A stretch of 64,000 bases of DNA from Vibrio sp. ES.051 (GTDB lineage Bacteria > Pseudomonadota > Gammaproteobacteria > Enterobacterales > Vibrionaceae): positions 1,116,001-1,180,000 of the forward strand of contig NZ_PDJL01000003.1 in assembly GCF_002563795.1 (NCBI RefSeq). The letters are read 5' to 3'. A program made the translations under genes and the position numbers. The notes below the pieces were generated by a model that did no database searches, had not been told where the DNA came from, and saw only the letters and a program-made list of their open reading frames with translations. Shown here in pieces: positions 34,925-44,485 of the stretch (positions within the stretch are counted from its first letter, which is position 1; every line of letters begins with the position of its first letter).

Positions 34925-36541
34925 ATGGTTTTAAAAACACATTTTACGGCGCTACTGATTTCCTCACTATTTATCTCTACTCCAGTTTTTGCTGGTTCTT
35001 TGCCAGAGGGTGTTCAACTTGCTGCTGAACAGCATTTGGTGCGCGCTAACGATGCGGAAGCTGCAACGTTGGATCCTGCAAAAGCGGAAGGTCTACCGGA
35101 AATGCACGTGATTCGTGACTTGTTTGAAGGATTGGTCATTCAAGATCGTGAGGGCAATCTCATTCCTGGTGTTGCTGAATCTTGGGACACCAAAGATAAC
35201 CAGACATTTATTTTCCACTTACGCAAAGATGCCAAATGGTCGAATGGCGATCCCGTCACGGCAGAAGACTTTGTTTATTCGTTAAGACGCGCGGTGGCTC
35301 CTCAAACCGCTTCGCCCAATGTGTGGTATCTCAAACTAACCAAGATCAAAAATATCGCAGATGTGGCAGAGGGGAAAAAGTCATTAGAAGCGCTCGGCAT
35401 TACGGCTGTCGACAAACATACTCTGCGTTTCGAGTTAGATAGTAAGGTTCCTTACTTTGTCGCCATGACGGGACACACTTCCATGATGCCAGTGCACAGA
35501 GCCACGCTAAAAAAGAGTGATAAACCGTGGAGCGATCCCAAACAATTTGTTGGTAACGGTGCCTTTAAGCTGGATCAATGGGTCGTGAATGAGCGCATTG
35601 AGCTGGTGAAGAACCCCAACTATTGGGATAGTACGAATACTCACTTAAACAAAGTCACTTACATTCCGTTTGAAAACCAAAATGCATCGATTAATCGCTA
35701 CGCAGTCGGGGAAGTGGATATTACGTCAGATATTCCAACCTACATGGCAAAAAAGCTCAAGCAAGATTATCAGCAAGCTTATACCGTGGTGCCATTGTTG
35801 TGTACTTATTACTACGCATTTAACACCACCCGTCCTCCGTTTGATGACGTGCGTGTGCGTCAAGCCGTGTCCTACTCCATCATGCGAGATGTGATCACGA
35901 ATGGTGTAACACAAGTGGGGCACCTTCCAGCTTACACTTTTGCTCATCAATACACGGCTGGATTTGATGCCACACAACCGGAATACAGTCACTGGACACA
36001 AAAACAACGTGATGAGAAGGCACGTCGATTACTAAAAGAAGCGGGATATGGTGAAGAAAATCCATTGAGGTTCAAACTGCTTTACAATACCAGTGAAGCG
36101 AATAAATCGATCGCTGTCGCCATTGCTTCAATGCTGAATCAAAATTTAGGGGCGAAGGTTGAATTAGAGAATCAGGAGTGGAAATCTTATTTAGTCGCGC
36201 GTAAACAAGGCAATTTTGATGTGATGCGTGCTTCTTGGTGCGGTGATTACAACGAAGCCTCAACCTTTTTGAGTTTATTGCGTTCTGGTTCTTCTGGTAA
36301 CTTTGCTCGTTACACTAGTGCAGCGTACGACCAAGTCATGGAAAATGCGCTAACGGCAACCGATGAAAGCATCCGCCACGATTATTATGATCAAGCAGAA
36401 CAATTGCTCGCGACAGATATGCCAATCGCACCGATCTACTATTACATGCAAGCGCGCTTGATTCGTCCAACGGTTGGTGGTTTCGCGAAGAACAATGTCG
36501 AAGGGCGTGTTTACTCAAAAGACCTCTATATCAAGAAATAA
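34925..36541 (+). CDS. mppA: OppA/MppA-type peptide-binding protein
   Basis: 538 residues, SBP family 5. Signal peptide about 1-23 (FTALLISSLFISTPVFAGS), then the family's core (RDLFEGLVIQDREGNLIPGV, then VAESWDTKDNQTFIFHLRKD). It binds oligopeptides in the periplasm for an Opp-type ABC permease, which is not in the window. As in E. coli MppA, which brings murein tripeptide to OppBCDF, the lone gene next to mpaA suggests murein tripeptide as ligand; that is inference from context, and plain OppA is the alternative. Confidence 0.8.
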   Translation: MVLKTHFTALLISSLFISTPVFAGSLPEGVQLAAEQHLVRANDAEAATLDPAKAEGLPEMHVIRDLFEGLVIQDREGNLIPGVAESWDTKDNQTFIFHLRKDAKWSNGDPVTAEDFVYSLRRAVAPQTASPNVWYLKLTKIKNIADVAEGKKSLEALGITAVDKHTLRFELDSKVPYFVAMTGHTSMMPVHRATLKKSDKPWSDPKQFVGNGAFKLDQWVVNERIELVKNPNYWDSTNTHLNKVTYIPFENQNASINRYAVGEVDITSDIPTYMAKKLKQDYQQAYTVVPLLCTYYYAFNTTRPPFDDVRVRQAVSYSIMRDVITNGVTQVGHLPAYTFAHQYTAGFDATQPEYSHWTQKQRDEKARRLLKEAGYGEENPLRFKLLYNTSEANKSIAVAIASMLNQNLGAKVELENQEWKSYLVARKQGNFDVMRASWCGDYNEASTFLSLLRSGSSGNFARYTSAAYDQVMENALTATDESIRHDYYDQAEQLLATDMPIAPIYYYMQARLIRPTVGGFAKNNVEGRVYSKDLYIKK

Positions 36542-36561
36542 AGAAGTCGTTTTAACTACAT

Positions 36562-36591
36562 AAAAGCCGATGTTTGTACATCGGCTTTTTT
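36562..36591 (+). terminator. Terminator of the mppA-like gene
   Basis: AAAAGCCGATGT-TTGT-ACATCGGCTTTT, 12-bp stem with T-run. The following 36592-36865 holds no recognised feature. Confidence 0.9.
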
Positions 36592-36865
36592 GATGATTCA
36601 TTTGTTTATACGGGTGTAAATCCGAGATTTCGTTTGCTTTGACTCGTGTTTGGTTTTAGCCAACTTTAATACCGCTTTTTGCAATATCTGGTTGTTTGGA
36701 TAAGTGATCAAGTTACCATTAGCGTGTTTAATCAACACATGAAACATACTGATTTCCTGTTAATCAGGCTTGACGCTTGATATGGAGTGGGGGCTCTCGT
36801 TGTCATAGCGGCTCATTGAGCAGAGCTTTCTTTACTTACAACATTCTCTTACGTTTTAAGTTATA

Positions 36866-38983
36866 TCAGCTATTCACAGCATGCACTTTGCCATGTTTCA
36901 AATCACTTAATACCTGTGCTTTCGGTCCGTCAGCGATAATGCTGCCTTTTTCCATAACGATCACACGCTCGACGATATCGAGCATCGACGTTTTGTGCGT
37001 AATCAAGATCAGTGTCTCACTCGGTTTTAGTTGTGCTAATTGGTGCTTGATGTGCATCTCAGAGCGGTTATCCATTGCGCTGGTTGGTTCATCCATAAGT
37101 AACACCGGAGGACGGCCCAACAACGCACGAGCAATGGTTACCGCTTGACGTTGACCGCCAGAAAGCATCGCACCGCCTTCGCCAACTTGACGCTCCAAAC
37201 CCGCCGGATCGGACTGGGTAAACGCAGTCACCCCAGCACGGTTTGCGGCATCCAATACATCACGGTCATCGGTCAGCGGGCGGCCTAAAGTAATATTGTC
37301 GCGAATAGAGCCAAAGAATAGATTCGCATCTTGCGCGACACAACCAATGTTGCGTCGGATATCGACATGATGAAGCTGCGCGATGTCGGTATCGTCAATA
37401 CGAACATGGCCTTCTGTTGGCTTGTATAAGCCCATAACCAAGCGTTCTAATGTCGTTTTACCCGAGCCAATTCGGCCTATAATGGCGACTTTCTCCCCTG
37501 GATTTATCGTTAAAGAAATCTCCCGAATAGATGCCACTGGGGAATCAGGGTAATGAAAGCTTACGCGGTCAATTTCAATCTTACCTTGTATGATTGGGCG
37601 GTGAATGTAGCGTTTTCCTTCTTCTTGCTCGTCTGGCATCTCCATCACTTGATTAATAATTGTCATGGAAGATTTCGCTTGATTATAGCGAGTTGAGAGC
37701 AAAGAGAGCTGAACTAACGGGCCAATCGCACGACCGCTCAGCATGGTTGCCGCGATCAAGCCGCCCATTGTGAGCTCACCTTCAGCAATCAGGTAGACAC
37801 CCAGAATGATCATCCCGACATTACTGCTTTGTTGTACAAAGCCAGCGGAGTTTTGAATACTGTCGGTAATGCGGCGACTTTTAATGTTCCAATTTGCCAT
37901 GTGTGCGACCGCCTCTTCCCAACGGTATTGGAATTGGCTTTGCGCGCTGAGCATTTTCACGGTTTCTAATCCGGCTAGGCTTTCTATCAAGTTAGCGTAT
38001 TTTTGCGAGGCAAGACGAGAACCCTCTTCGATAGAGCGGCGAAGAGGTCCTTGAATCAGCAGTGAGTGAATGATCAAAATCACGACTCCTACCATTGGGA
38101 TATACACCAGTTCGCCTGCCATTAACCAAATGATAATTAGAAACAAAATAGCAAAAGGTAGGTCGATGAGCGCGCTGACGGTCGCTGAGGTGAAAAACTC
38201 TCTAATGGACTCAAACTCTTGCAAGTGACGTGCAAATGCGCCGACCGAAGGCGGCTTAGACTCCATTCTTATCCCCATCACTTTACTGAACAATTTAGAG
38301 GAGATCAGAATATCGGATTTCTTACCAGCGACATCGATAAAGTAGTTTCGTAATGACTTGAGTATGAAATCAAACAGGAAGACCACAAAGATGCCGCTTG
38401 CTAATACCCACAAGGTTTCAAATGCGAGATTTGGTACGACTTTGTCGTACACCAAGCGAGTGAATAATGGCGCGGCTACGGCAAAGAGGTTGATGAGAAG
38501 TGAGGCAATCAGAACATCACGGTAGATGCGTTTTGACTGCCAGAAGGTTGACCAGAACCAGTGACCTTGTTTGGTTTTGAGTACTTCAGGAGAGCGCTCA
38601 TCGAAACGGAATAACTTTTTCACTAAAAAGTAGCGTCCGCTGTATTGCTCGAGTAGGTCTTGTAAGGGAATGGAAACGGGGACCATTCCACTTTCTAAGG
38701 TCGTGACTTCGGCTTCTCGCGTTTCTGTATTGATACTATTCAAAACGCATGAGTCGCCCCCTTTAAGCACTAAGATTGCCGGCAGAATAAGGCTGGAGAT
38801 TCTCCCCAGCTCTGAACGATTTTCTTTAGCAACTAATCCAGCCCTCTCTGCTGCTCGAGGAAGCAGAAACGGAGTTAGCTTGCCATCAGACAGTGGAAGC
38901 CCGTTAACTAGGGCTTCTGGCGAGTTGGCTAACCCATGGTAACGGCTTACATAGATAAGCGAATTCAGCAAAGGGTCTTTCAT
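36866..38983 (-). CDS. lapB: Type I secretion ABC transporter, LapB-like
   Basis: 705 residues. N-terminal C39-peptidase-like domain without the catalytic Cys (starts KDPLLNSLIYVSRYHGLANS), six-helix membrane domain (about 160-430), and ATPase with Walker A GRIGSGKTT, signature LSGGQRQAV and Walker B VLLMDEPTSAMD. This layout is that of LapB/RtxB exporters for giant RTX adhesins. It is the last gene of the lapC-lapG-lapD-lapB set, 15 bases after lapD. The substrate adhesin and the outer-membrane TolC-like partner (LapE) are not in the window. Confidence 0.9.
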   Translation of the reverse strand: MKDPLLNSLIYVSRYHGLANSPEALVNGLPLSDGKLTPFLLPRAAERAGLVAKENRSELGRISSLILPAILVLKGGDSCVLNSINTETREAEVTTLESGMVPVSIPLQDLLEQYSGRYFLVKKLFRFDERSPEVLKTKQGHWFWSTFWQSKRIYRDVLIASLLINLFAVAAPLFTRLVYDKVVPNLAFETLWVLASGIFVVFLFDFILKSLRNYFIDVAGKKSDILISSKLFSKVMGIRMESKPPSVGAFARHLQEFESIREFFTSATVSALIDLPFAILFLIIIWLMAGELVYIPMVGVVILIIHSLLIQGPLRRSIEEGSRLASQKYANLIESLAGLETVKMLSAQSQFQYRWEEAVAHMANWNIKSRRITDSIQNSAGFVQQSSNVGMIILGVYLIAEGELTMGGLIAATMLSGRAIGPLVQLSLLSTRYNQAKSSMTIINQVMEMPDEQEEGKRYIHRPIIQGKIEIDRVSFHYPDSPVASIREISLTINPGEKVAIIGRIGSGKTTLERLVMGLYKPTEGHVRIDDTDIAQLHHVDIRRNIGCVAQDANLFFGSIRDNITLGRPLTDDRDVLDAANRAGVTAFTQSDPAGLERQVGEGGAMLSGGQRQAVTIARALLGRPPVLLMDEPTSAMDNRSEMHIKHQLAQLKPSETLILITHKTSMLDIVERVIVMEKGSIIADGPKAQVLSDLKHGKVHAVNS

Positions 38984-38998
38984 CGTTGATAAACCTTT

Positions 38999-40921
38999 TT
39001 ATTCCTTGTCGACGATGAATCCTTGGAATACCTCTACGAAATGTTCGGTGAGGAAGTCCAACTGGATTTGAGTTTCAATACGCGAAGCAATCGTCGTAAT
39101 ACCTAGATTGTGGGCAGTACGCGAGATCGACGTTAGCGTGAACTTCTGTTTTTCGTCGTGCAAATTGTGAGTGAATAGATAATCGAGCTTCACATAGTTT
39201 GGGCGGAACTCTTGGATATATTCCAAAGACTGGAAGTGACGACCGTAGTTATCAACACCGAACTCTGCTCCTGATTGACGAATGGCATTACACAATAGCG
39301 CCGCATGGTGAGGTTGTTCGATGAAACACTCTTCTGGAATTTCAAAGTGTAATTTAGACGCGGCTTTGGGGTGTTTTTCCAATATGTTGGTGGTCCAACG
39401 AATGAACGAAGGTTGAGATAAACTGCTTTGCGCAATATTGATGGCCACTGGGTCAGTAAGTTCTCCGCTTTCTAGCATCCTAATCATCGATTCAATAACG
39501 TATTGGTCGAAGATGTTGGTCGCGTCTAACTGTTCTAGTGCAAACAGGTATTGGTTAGCGTGAAATGGTTCTCCCTCTTTCTCTATGCTAGAGAAGACTT
39601 CGTTATGGAATACTTTGCCCCAAGTATTCTTTGCTGCTTGGAAACGAAATTTAACCCAGCCACTGTGAATGGCTTCTTCAACCAGTGCTTTCCACTGCTG
39701 TTTACCCATCAAGTTAGACGGCGTTTCACTGCCAATAAAGCCGTAAGCCTTATCTGGCTGAGCTTTGGCTTTAGACAATGCGTTATCCACCATTGATAGG
39801 ACTTCTGAACGTGTTATGTGGTCTTTGCTGTGCGCAACACCCAAGGCGGCTTTGGGGTTTGTCAGACCAGTAGGATCGGTATTTAAACCATTAACACAGT
39901 TCATAATACTGTCGGCGATAATGCGCAATTCGCTTTCATCCATGTGCGGAAAAAGTAAGCCGAATTCATCAATAGATAGGCGAGCGATGGTTGCCCCTGG
40001 TACATCGATGGTGTTTTTAAGGCGTAGAGATAACTCTTTTACGTGGGCATCAGCACGTTGGTAATCTTTCGTCTCGTAAATATCACCGATGTACTCAGCG
40101 TGGAGAAGCGCGATCCCCCCTTGTGTTTTTTCTGCCAACCATTGATCAATCTGGTTAATGTAGAACGAGCGATTACCCAGTTTGGAAATAGGATCGAGAT
40201 AAGCCTGAGCTCGAAGACGTTGTGCTTCTTTCGCTTGTTCTCTAAATGACAATTCAATCTGAGCAGACATCATGTTGATGCCATCCACAACGGCGATGAG
40301 ATCTTTGGTTTTAGGACGAGTTAATGGCTCACCAAACTGATTATTAGTAATTTGATGCATCTTATTTACGATCGCGGTCAATGGTTTTAGTGAACGACGC
40401 AAAATGTAAGAAATGGCCGCTAAACCCGCTAGGAAGATAATAGCGAATGCTGATAACAAGCCAACAAAGCCTTGCCAAAGCTGTTCATACGCGGCACCAG
40501 GGTGGCTGATGATTTCCACTTCTGCCAGTTGCATCCAACCACTGGTCACCACGCGTTTATCGTGAATTGCTTTGAAAAGGTTCATGTTGATAAACCACTC
40601 TGGCACCGCGGTTGGTTTTACAGGGTAAGTACGCACAATCTGGTAATCTGAATCCAATGCGGTGAGACGAACGACCGAGTAGGTGCTACCGTCAAACAAC
40701 GCGTTGATCACCGACTCGACGGCTACCTTGTCTTTGTCTTTTAGGTAAGGAGCCAATGCCAGACCTACGGTGTTGATGGTGTTGTTGACCTCTGAACGTT
40801 GCTGTTGCTCTAAGCTGTCTCGAGTCGTATTGAATTGGATTACGAATACTGATGTCAACAAGAGTATAAAGACCGTCACCATTCCCACTACAAGTTTCTT
40901 ATATAGGGTCATGTTTCTCAC
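38999..40921 (-). CDS. lapD: LapD-like c-di-GMP receptor
   Basis: 640 residues. Membrane segment, periplasmic LapD/MoxY-type domain (about 25-150), second membrane segment, HAMP, then degenerate GGDEF and EAL domains. GGDEF reads SIDEF (LSIDEFGLLFPH) and the EAL triplet reads NEV (KVFHNEVFSSI), so both enzymatic activities should be lost while c-di-GMP binding by the EAL domain may remain. In Pseudomonas LapD, c-di-GMP binding makes the periplasmic domain hold LapG and protect the surface adhesin. The start is GTG overlapping the lapG stop (GTGA); an ATG three codons later is an alternative. Confidence 0.9.
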   Translation of the reverse strand: MRNMTLYKKLVVGMVTVFILLLTSVFVIQFNTTRDSLEQQQRSEVNNTINTVGLALAPYLKDKDKVAVESVINALFDGSTYSVVRLTALDSDYQIVRTYPVKPTAVPEWFINMNLFKAIHDKRVVTSGWMQLAEVEIISHPGAAYEQLWQGFVGLLSAFAIIFLAGLAAISYILRRSLKPLTAIVNKMHQITNNQFGEPLTRPKTKDLIAVVDGINMMSAQIELSFREQAKEAQRLRAQAYLDPISKLGNRSFYINQIDQWLAEKTQGGIALLHAEYIGDIYETKDYQRADAHVKELSLRLKNTIDVPGATIARLSIDEFGLLFPHMDESELRIIADSIMNCVNGLNTDPTGLTNPKAALGVAHSKDHITRSEVLSMVDNALSKAKAQPDKAYGFIGSETPSNLMGKQQWKALVEEAIHSGWVKFRFQAAKNTWGKVFHNEVFSSIEKEGEPFHANQYLFALEQLDATNIFDQYVIESMIRMLESGELTDPVAINIAQSSLSQPSFIRWTTNILEKHPKAASKLHFEIPEECFIEQPHHAALLCNAIRQSGAEFGVDNYGRHFQSLEYIQEFRPNYVKLDYLFTHNLHDEKQKFTLTSISRTAHNLGITTIASRIETQIQLDFLTEHFVEVFQGFIVDKE

Positions 40922-41601
40922 TCGTTATAGTTAATTTTAGGTTTATTTAACTGTAACTTACGTTCGCGCGAGCGTAAGTCATTCCAAAGGCTCAACCTTG
41001 ATGCTTTCCCTGCTAGCTCTCCAGTGCCAGCAGAAGACTTCATCAACCACAGGTTGGTACCATTAAAACTGTATATCGGTAGCAAATCGCTACGCTTAGA
41101 GGCTCGGACAATATCAGGATTGATATTGTCGAGAATGAACGGCTCGGAACTTAAGGTAGGGTAGTAGGCGAGTACCATATGAAATTGATTCAATTGGATG
41201 GCTTTAACGTAAATTAAGCGCATTTTTGAATCTGGTATTCCTAGCTCGAGCAACGAGAAGTACTTAGCGATGGTGAAATCTTCACAATCTCCGCCATTAC
41301 TTCCTAAAAACTCGAGTGGCGTCGCCCAATAATCTGTCTTGCCCCACATCTTAATGTCGTCAACGAAATACAGTTGGTTAAAAAAATCGTTAACGCCAGC
41401 GAGCTGTTCATGAGTCTCTAATGTTTTAAAAAGGTCGAGGTTTTCTCGCCATGTGTTTATGCGCAATCCGGCGCGTTCGCCATACACAGTGGTGACTGCC
41501 TCAACCCATTGTTGTTCTTCGGTGTTCAATGCGCCAAGTTGGAACGAAAAACAACTTAAACTGATTAATAATGTAACTTTACGCTTCAAATTGGATCGCA
41601 T
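40918..41601 (-). CDS. lapG: LapG-like periplasmic cysteine protease
   Basis: 227 residues with an N-terminal signal peptide (KVTLLISLSCFSFQLGA). Bacterial transglutaminase-like protease (BTLCP): catalytic Cys106 in GGDCEDFTIAKY, His141 in NQFHMVLAYY and Asp158 in ILDNINPD. It would clip the N-terminus of a giant adhesin to free it from the cell when LapD is not bound to c-di-GMP. The acidic residues next to Cys106 are those used for calcium binding in LapG. Translationally coupled to lapD. Confidence 0.92.
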   Translation of the reverse strand: MRSNLKRKVTLLISLSCFSFQLGALNTEEQQWVEAVTTVYGERAGLRINTWRENLDLFKTLETHEQLAGVNDFFNQLYFVDDIKMWGKTDYWATPLEFLGSNGGDCEDFTIAKYFSLLELGIPDSKMRLIYVKAIQLNQFHMVLAYYPTLSSEPFILDNINPDIVRASKRSDLLPIYSFNGTNLWLMKSSAGTGELAGKASRLSLWNDLRSRERKLQLNKPKINYNE

Positions 41602-41715
41602 AATCGACTCACATCACAAGTGTACTCTTCTAATGGAAGCATTCGTGAGAAATAAGTGCTTTTTATTTAATTACTTATCATCCTCTTTTGCCCATTATGA
41701 GTGCCTTGGTGTTAT

Positions 41716-43107
41716 TTACTCCTTCAAAGCGTTGGTTTTGGCACTTAAAATTGGTTTAAGCAGATATTCCAAAACGGTTCGTTTTCCTGTGATGATATCG
41801 ACCGATGCCGTCATTCCGGGAATGATGGGTAAATCTGCACCTTGTCCAAAGTTGGTTTTATTAGTACGAACCCGTACGATATAGAAACTGTTACCCTCTT
41901 CATCTTGAGTGGTATCGGCACTGATGTGTTCCAGCTCGCCTTCTAAACCGCCGTATTTCGTAAAGTCGTAAGCCGTAAATTTCACGATAACATGCAAGTC
42001 TGGACGTAAAAAAGCGATGTCTTTTGGTGCAATTTTTGCTTCTACCAATAAAGAGTCTTCAGTCGGTACAATTTCGACGATATCCATACCTGGCTGAATC
42101 ACTCCCCCCACGGTATTGATATTCAATGTTTTGATTTTGCCAGTAACTGGTGAATTGACAACGGTCCGATTTACTTTGTCTTCTAATCCAACCGCAGATT
42201 CTACTAAGGCGGAGAGCTGATCTTGAGCGTTGTTGAGCTTTTCTTGTTGTTCTGAACGAAACTTTAACGCGACATCAATACGATTCAGCATCGATTCTCT
42301 GATCGCTGATTTTAATACGGGGCGTTTGAGTTCGCTGGAGATCATTTCACGGCGAGTGTCATTCACTTGGCGTTGCAATTTGAGCAGTTCGATACGAGGA
42401 ACCACGCCTTCATCAGCGAGTGGTTGGGTGATATCTAGCTCTTTCTTCGCATATTGATAACTCTGACGTAAGTTGCGTACTCTCGCTTCAATTTCGACCA
42501 AATCTTGTTGCTTTTGTTGTACTTGTTGATCAATGACCGAGAGTTGATTACGTAAGTTATCTAAATCTTCGCGGTATTCTGCTTTTTGACGCTGAGTCAG
42601 TTTGGGCCGATTTTCTTCTAAGATAGGTGGAAAGGTCAGTTTGCCGTAATCCAGAATCACACTTTGTCGCCAGTCTTTCGTTTCAAAATCACGATTGACT
42701 TGCACGCTAGTGATGGAAGCGGAAAGTTGTAACACTGATGCGGTTAAGTTGGCCACTTGTTGTTCACGTTCACGGAAGTCGGAGCGAAAGCGTGTGTCAT
42801 CAATGAGAATGAGTTGCTGGCCTTTTTCGACCAATTGACCTTCTCTTACTAGGATTTCTTTAATCAAGCCGCCTTCTAAGTTTTGCACCACTTGGATTTG
42901 TGAAGAAGGAATGACCTTACCTTGACCTACCGTGACTTGGTCTATTTCTGCCCAAGAAGCCCAGCCAATAGCCGCAACAAAAAACAACACCATCACCCAA
43001 AGCATCAATCGTGCGCTGTTGGGGGTGTTGAGTAGCAATGCGGCCGTTTTGTCATCGACAAAATCCAACTCATCATTGCTGAGTTTGCTGTAGTTATCTC
43101 GGTTCAT
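41716..43107 (-). CDS. lapC: Type I secretion membrane fusion protein, LapC/HlyD-like
   Basis: 463 residues from the ATG at 43107 (AGGAAC upstream; a GTG one codon earlier is possible). One membrane segment (about 31-50, LMLWVMVLFFVAAIGWASWA), then lipoyl-like half motifs (QNLEGGLIKEILVREGQLVE and PVTGKIKTLNINTVGGVIQP) flanking a long coiled-coil hairpin (about 110-330). It joins the LapB-like exporter to an outer-membrane channel. First gene of the lap set, about 110 bases before lapG. Confidence 0.92.
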   Translation of the reverse strand: MNRDNYSKLSNDELDFVDDKTAALLLNTPNSARLMLWVMVLFFVAAIGWASWAEIDQVTVGQGKVIPSSQIQVVQNLEGGLIKEILVREGQLVEKGQQLILIDDTRFRSDFREREQQVANLTASVLQLSASITSVQVNRDFETKDWRQSVILDYGKLTFPPILEENRPKLTQRQKAEYREDLDNLRNQLSVIDQQVQQKQQDLVEIEARVRNLRQSYQYAKKELDITQPLADEGVVPRIELLKLQRQVNDTRREMISSELKRPVLKSAIRESMLNRIDVALKFRSEQQEKLNNAQDQLSALVESAVGLEDKVNRTVVNSPVTGKIKTLNINTVGGVIQPGMDIVEIVPTEDSLLVEAKIAPKDIAFLRPDLHVIVKFTAYDFTKYGGLEGELEHISADTTQDEEGNSFYIVRVRTNKTNFGQGADLPIIPGMTASVDIITGKRTVLEYLLKPILSAKTNALKE

Positions 43108-43258
43108 CACTGTTCCTGATTGTATAAAAACGGATTACCTTTTTGAGCGTATTATCTACCGATCATGCTCGGCGAATGCCAATGTAAGACGAGGTATTTC
43201 TGTCTCGCATAACGTCAGTCGCTTTTTGAGTTTGAGAAAAAGTGGTTGTGGAGCATGG

Positions 43259-44485
43259 TTATTGTGCCTTGAACTTAGCTTTATCCAACTGATGTTTTTT
43301 TAGTTTGTCGTACAAGGTCTTACGTGATACCTGTAATTCTAGTTGAACCTCTTTGAGTCTGCCTCTATGTCGTTGCAGTGCATCAAATAAAAGACAATAT
43401 TCAAAGTATTCTGTGCGTTGAGTCATACTCTGAATCTCAATACTTTTTTCACTGCTCCAGTCTTCCATTCGAAAGGTATCCGGTTTAAGTGCTCGCAGTT
43501 CGGCAAATTGGCGTAACTGTTTAATATTTTCTGGCCATTCTAAGGTTGTTAGGTGTTTGACTTCTTCTAAGCTGATGTGCGGAGGTTGAAGTTGGTAGCG
43601 ACTCGCCGTGTGGCGCACAAAGTGTTTGTATAGCGGTCCAATGTCTTCTTTTCGTTCATCGAGGGTGGGTAAATGAATCAGCGTTGCCAGCGACGTTAGA
43701 GCTGGGCCAATGTGGGTGGTGGCACCAAATACGCGTTCGATGTTGGGATGGTTAAACAAGCACTGCCATTGTTCAAGTGATATCGATTCAGCGCTATGTA
43801 AGTATAAGCTGCAATGGCTTTTTCTTTCGGTTAAACGATGTATGGCTTTGTCGAGCGCTTCTAATGAGAGTTCATCTAAGTCTTCACCAGATACCGCGAC
43901 TAATTCGCTGTCAGGTGTTGCATGTATATCGTGGGCAAATTGTGCAGCCAGCCGACGCCCTGTTCCATCTTGACCAACAAATATGAGTGGTTGATTCGTT
44001 GGAGCGCTGATCAAAGCACGGCGAATGTTCACCATGATTTTACTGTGGCCAATCATTTTAGGACCCACATGCGTTTGCATATCTAGCTCTTTCTTTAACC
44101 AAATATTCTCTTGTAAGAGATCCAGTTTATCACTCGCGTTATTGAGCGATTTCATTAATTTCTCTGTTGAAAAAGGTTTTTCGAGAAAGTCATACGCGCC
44201 ACCTTTCATTGCATCGACTGCGGTTTTGACATCACCGTGCCCTGTCAGCACGATAAATTGAAAGTGCCCGTTTTTGCTGAGCAATGTCCGCATGAATTCC
44301 AAGCCATCCATCACTGGCATGTGGATGTCGGTGATGATAATCGCTGGCGTGTTTGGGTCGATAAGGCGTAAGGCTTCGACCGCATTCGGCAAACTGATGA
44401 CGTCTATCCCTTCGATAAGCAATGCTTGAGAGACGGCATCACGAATATGTGGTTCATCATCAACAAAGAATACGGGATTATTCAT
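43259..44485 (-). CDS. NtrC/DctD-like response regulator with a decayed AAA+ domain
   Basis: 408 residues. Normal receiver domain (phospho-acceptor Asp in IIITDIHMPVMDG near residue 53) and C-terminal Fis-type HTH (LKEVQLELQVSRKTLYDKLK). Between them the AAA+ domain is reduced: Walker A reads GQDGTGRR with Lys lost, Walker B is not recognisable and the GAFTGA sigma-54 loop is absent. It should not activate sigma-54 promoters in the usual way and may act as a phosphorylation-controlled DNA binder. It overlaps the kinase gene by 8 bases and precedes lapC by about 150 bases. Confidence 0.85.
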   Translation of the reverse strand: MNNPVFFVDDEPHIRDAVSQALLIEGIDVISLPNAVEALRLIDPNTPAIIITDIHMPVMDGLEFMRTLLSKNGHFQFIVLTGHGDVKTAVDAMKGGAYDFLEKPFSTEKLMKSLNNASDKLDLLQENIWLKKELDMQTHVGPKMIGHSKIMVNIRRALISAPTNQPLIFVGQDGTGRRLAAQFAHDIHATPDSELVAVSGEDLDELSLEALDKAIHRLTERKSHCSLYLHSAESISLEQWQCLFNHPNIERVFGATTHIGPALTSLATLIHLPTLDERKEDIGPLYKHFVRHTASRYQLQPPHISLEEVKHLTTLEWPENIKQLRQFAELRALKPDTFRMEDWSSEKSIEIQSMTQRTEYFEYCLLFDALQRHRGRLKEVQLELQVSRKTLYDKLKKHQLDKAKFKAQ

